Shown here piece by piece: positions 5,725 through 6,933 of a stretch of 6,933 bases of DNA (positions are counted from its first letter, which is position 1; the number at the start of each line of letters is the position of its first letter). The notes beneath the pieces were generated by a model, which saw only the letters and a list, made by a program, of their open reading frames with translations, was not told the origin of the DNA and did no database searches. The position numbers and the translations under genes were made by a program. The stretch is from Cyanobacteriota bacterium (GTDB lineage Bacteria; Cyanobacteriota; Cyanobacteriia; SKYG9), in contig JANWZG010000195.1 of assembly GCA_025054735.1 (NCBI GenBank), positions 1 to 6,933 on the forward strand, read 5' to 3'.

Positions 5725-6921
5725 TCACTCTGGTGGACTGACATGGCTGACCACAAACTTGAGGTAGCGTCCTTCGGGAAAGGCGGCAGGAACGGGATGA
5801 TCGAGGGGTTGTCCGGCTTCGTGGAGAATTTGCAGGCGACGATCGCTGATAGATCCAGCACTGGCGAGCATGTCTTTGAAGGCTTCGGGGCTGACTTGGC
5901 TAGTGCAACTGGCAGAGACCAACAGACCATGAGGAGCAACACAACTAAGTGCGAGGGCATTGAGTTTGGTATAGGCGCGAATGGCAGCAAAGCGGTTTTG
6001 CTTACTCTTAGCAAAGCTAGGCGGATCCAAAATGACCATATCAAAGGTGCGCCGTTCTTGCCCATAGCGTTGGAGCAGGTCAAAACAATCGGCGGTGACA
6101 AAGGTGTGGCGATCGCCGGCCAACCCATTGAGTCGCAAGTTAGCTTCAGCTACAGCAGCTAGGTGCTTGCCAATATCCACACTGGTGACATGGCTGGCAC
6201 CACCCCGCAGAGCATAGAGGGAAAATGCACCTGTGTAAGCAAAGCAGTTCAGCACGGTTTTACCTCGGCTCAGTTCCCCTACAAAGCGGCGATTTTCTCG
6301 GTGATCCAGAAACAGTCCTGTCTTTTGTCCAGCCTGGAGGTTGACCTGAAATAGCAGTCCATGTTCCTTGACCACGAGGTCAGCGGCAGGAGCCTCTCCC
6401 CACAGCAGTTGAGTCTTGCTATCTGGGGAGGAGTAGTTGTCTTCTCTAACTTCTGAGTGCTGGGTGCGCCACAAGATTCCTCGGAGGGGAGCGATCGTCC
6501 GTAGAGCATTGACGAGCCAGTCCAATAGAACGGTGGCACTTTCCATATAGGTTTGCACGACGGCAACCTCACCATAAAGATCAACCGTGATGCCGGGTAG
6601 ACCGTCGCCTTCTCCGAACAGCCAGCGATAGGTCGTACAGTGCTGCTCTCGGAGGGGCGATCGCAACTCCCAGGCGGCCTGGACTCGATTGTGAAGCCAG
6701 CGGGGATCCGGTAGTTGTCGTTGGGAAAAAATCCGTAGGGCGATCGGGCCTTTGTTATCCCATAGTCCAAATCCAGACCAGTTACCACACCGCACACGTA
6801 CCCACTCACCTGTAGTAAAGTGTACATCAGCAGGTAATTTGTCTCGATAAATCCAGGGATGTCCTTGGGCTAAACGCTCCTTGAGTTGGGGAGGGACGGT
6901 GATGGCAGGCAGCTTTGCCAT
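5725..6921 (-). CDS. rlmI: 23S rRNA (cytosine-C5) methyltransferase-like protein, RlmI family
   Basis: This 398-residue protein matches the RlmI (YccW) family in length (E. coli RlmI is about 396 residues) and layout. E. coli RlmI makes m5C1962 in 23S rRNA; the same target here is inferred. The N-terminal 75 residues, with HPWIYRDKL (21-29), form the PUA-like RNA-binding domain. GDGLPGITVDLYG (105-117) opens the middle domain, and QAGQKTGLFLDHRENR (196-211) precedes the catalytic Rossmann domain. There, VLNCFAYTGAFSLYA (223-237) is SAM motif I, VILDPPSFAKSK (296-307) is motif IV, and SASCT (336-340), with C339, is the SCS-like motif with the expected catalytic cysteine. The start is fixed by an in-frame TAA 6 bases before the ATG. 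It is a GC-rich housekeeping gene with two HIP1 sites. A 208-base gap separates it from the glycan genes, so its position beside them need not be functional. Confidence 0.93.
   Translation of the reverse strand: MAKLPAITVPPQLKERLAQGHPWIYRDKLPADVHFTTGEWVRVRCGNWSGFGLWDNKGPIALRIFSQRQLPDPRWLHNRVQAAWELRSPLREQHCTTYRWLFGEGDGLPGITVDLYGEVAVVQTYMESATVLLDWLVNALRTIAPLRGILWRTQHSEVREDNYSSPDSKTQLLWGEAPAADLVVKEHGLLFQVNLQAGQKTGLFLDHRENRRFVGELSRGKTVLNCFAYTGAFSLYALRGGASHVTSVDIGKHLAAVAEANLRLNGLAGDRHTFVTADCFDLLQRYGQERRTFDMVILDPPSFAKSKQNRFAAIRAYTKLNALALSCVAPHGLLVSASCTSQVSPEAFKDMLASAGSISDRRLQILHEAGQPLDHPVPAAFPEGRYLKFVVSHVSPPE
6109..6116. repeat. HIP1 palindrome
   Basis: GCGATCGC within GGCGATCGCC, inside the catalytic half of the rRNA methyltransferase gene. 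Confidence 0.85.
6657..6664. repeat. HIP1 palindrome
   Basis: GCGATCGC in the N-terminal part of the rRNA methyltransferase gene. Further single-mismatch copies occur nearby (for example at 6491 and 6740). Confidence 0.85.
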
Positions 6922-6933
6922 GGATAGTTAGGG

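Noticed and set aside
5743..6162. Plus-strand open frame of 139 codons opposite the rRNA methyltransferase
   Set aside because: It is antisense to a gene with all RlmI motifs, shows no recognisable domain, and long antisense frames are common in GC-rich coding DNA.
6279..6827. Minus-strand open frame of 182 codons in another phase of the rRNA methyltransferase
   Set aside because: It overlaps the N-terminal half of a complete, motif-bearing gene, has an unlikely composition and no domain; there is no frameshift that would need it.
1..6933. CRISPR array, insertion sequence, tRNA or defence system
   Set aside because: No regularly spaced repeats, no transposase or nuclease-like proteins, no terminal inverted repeats and no tRNA-like cloverleaf were seen; coding sequence fills nearly all of the window.

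Overview
This window looks like a cyanobacterial chromosome segment. The main clue is the octamer GCGATCGC, the highly iterated palindrome HIP1 of cyanobacteria, which occurs exactly three times (752-759, 6109-6116, 6657-6664). Its core CGATCG occurs 13 times in total. The protein families fit a cyanobacterium, but the species cannot be named from the sequence alone.

Layout: all seven supported genes lie on the minus strand, so they read from right to left. The first is a complete RlmI-type rRNA methyltransferase (6921-5725), a housekeeping gene. A 208-base gap follows, which is the only sizeable gap in the window and probably holds the promoter of the next group. Then comes a six-gene train: an ABC exporter ATPase of the Wzt/TagH type (5516-4272), a class I methyltransferase (4261-3608), a PAPS-dependent sulfotransferase (3550-2669), an FkbM-family methyltransferase (2609-1773), a polysaccharide deacetylase (1717-674), and a GT4-type glycosyltransferase that runs off the left edge (677-1). 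The gaps within the train are 10, 57, 59 and 55 bases, and the last junction is a 4-base GTGA overlap.

How the genes may work together: the train reads as a cell-surface glycan locus. A glycosyltransferase helps build the chain, tailoring enzymes add sulfate and methyl groups or remove acetyl groups, and the ATPase, with a C-terminal domain of the glycan-recognising type, powers export. The membrane permease this ATPase needs is not in the window. The closest candidate coupling is the ATPase with the methyltransferase right behind it, whose ribosome binding site overlaps the ATPase stop codon.

The most notable points are the sulfotransferase-methyltransferase-deacetylase combination (a possible sulfated exopolysaccharide) and a composition step inside the ATPase gene. 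The first part of that gene is about 54% GC by hand count and the rest about 42%. The following AT-richer stretch to about 1.5 kb has no CGATCG for 2.4 kb. This suggests that a variable cassette was exchanged behind a conserved exporter 5' end. I saw no mobile element, CRISPR array, tRNA or rRNA, and no plus-strand gene I would defend.
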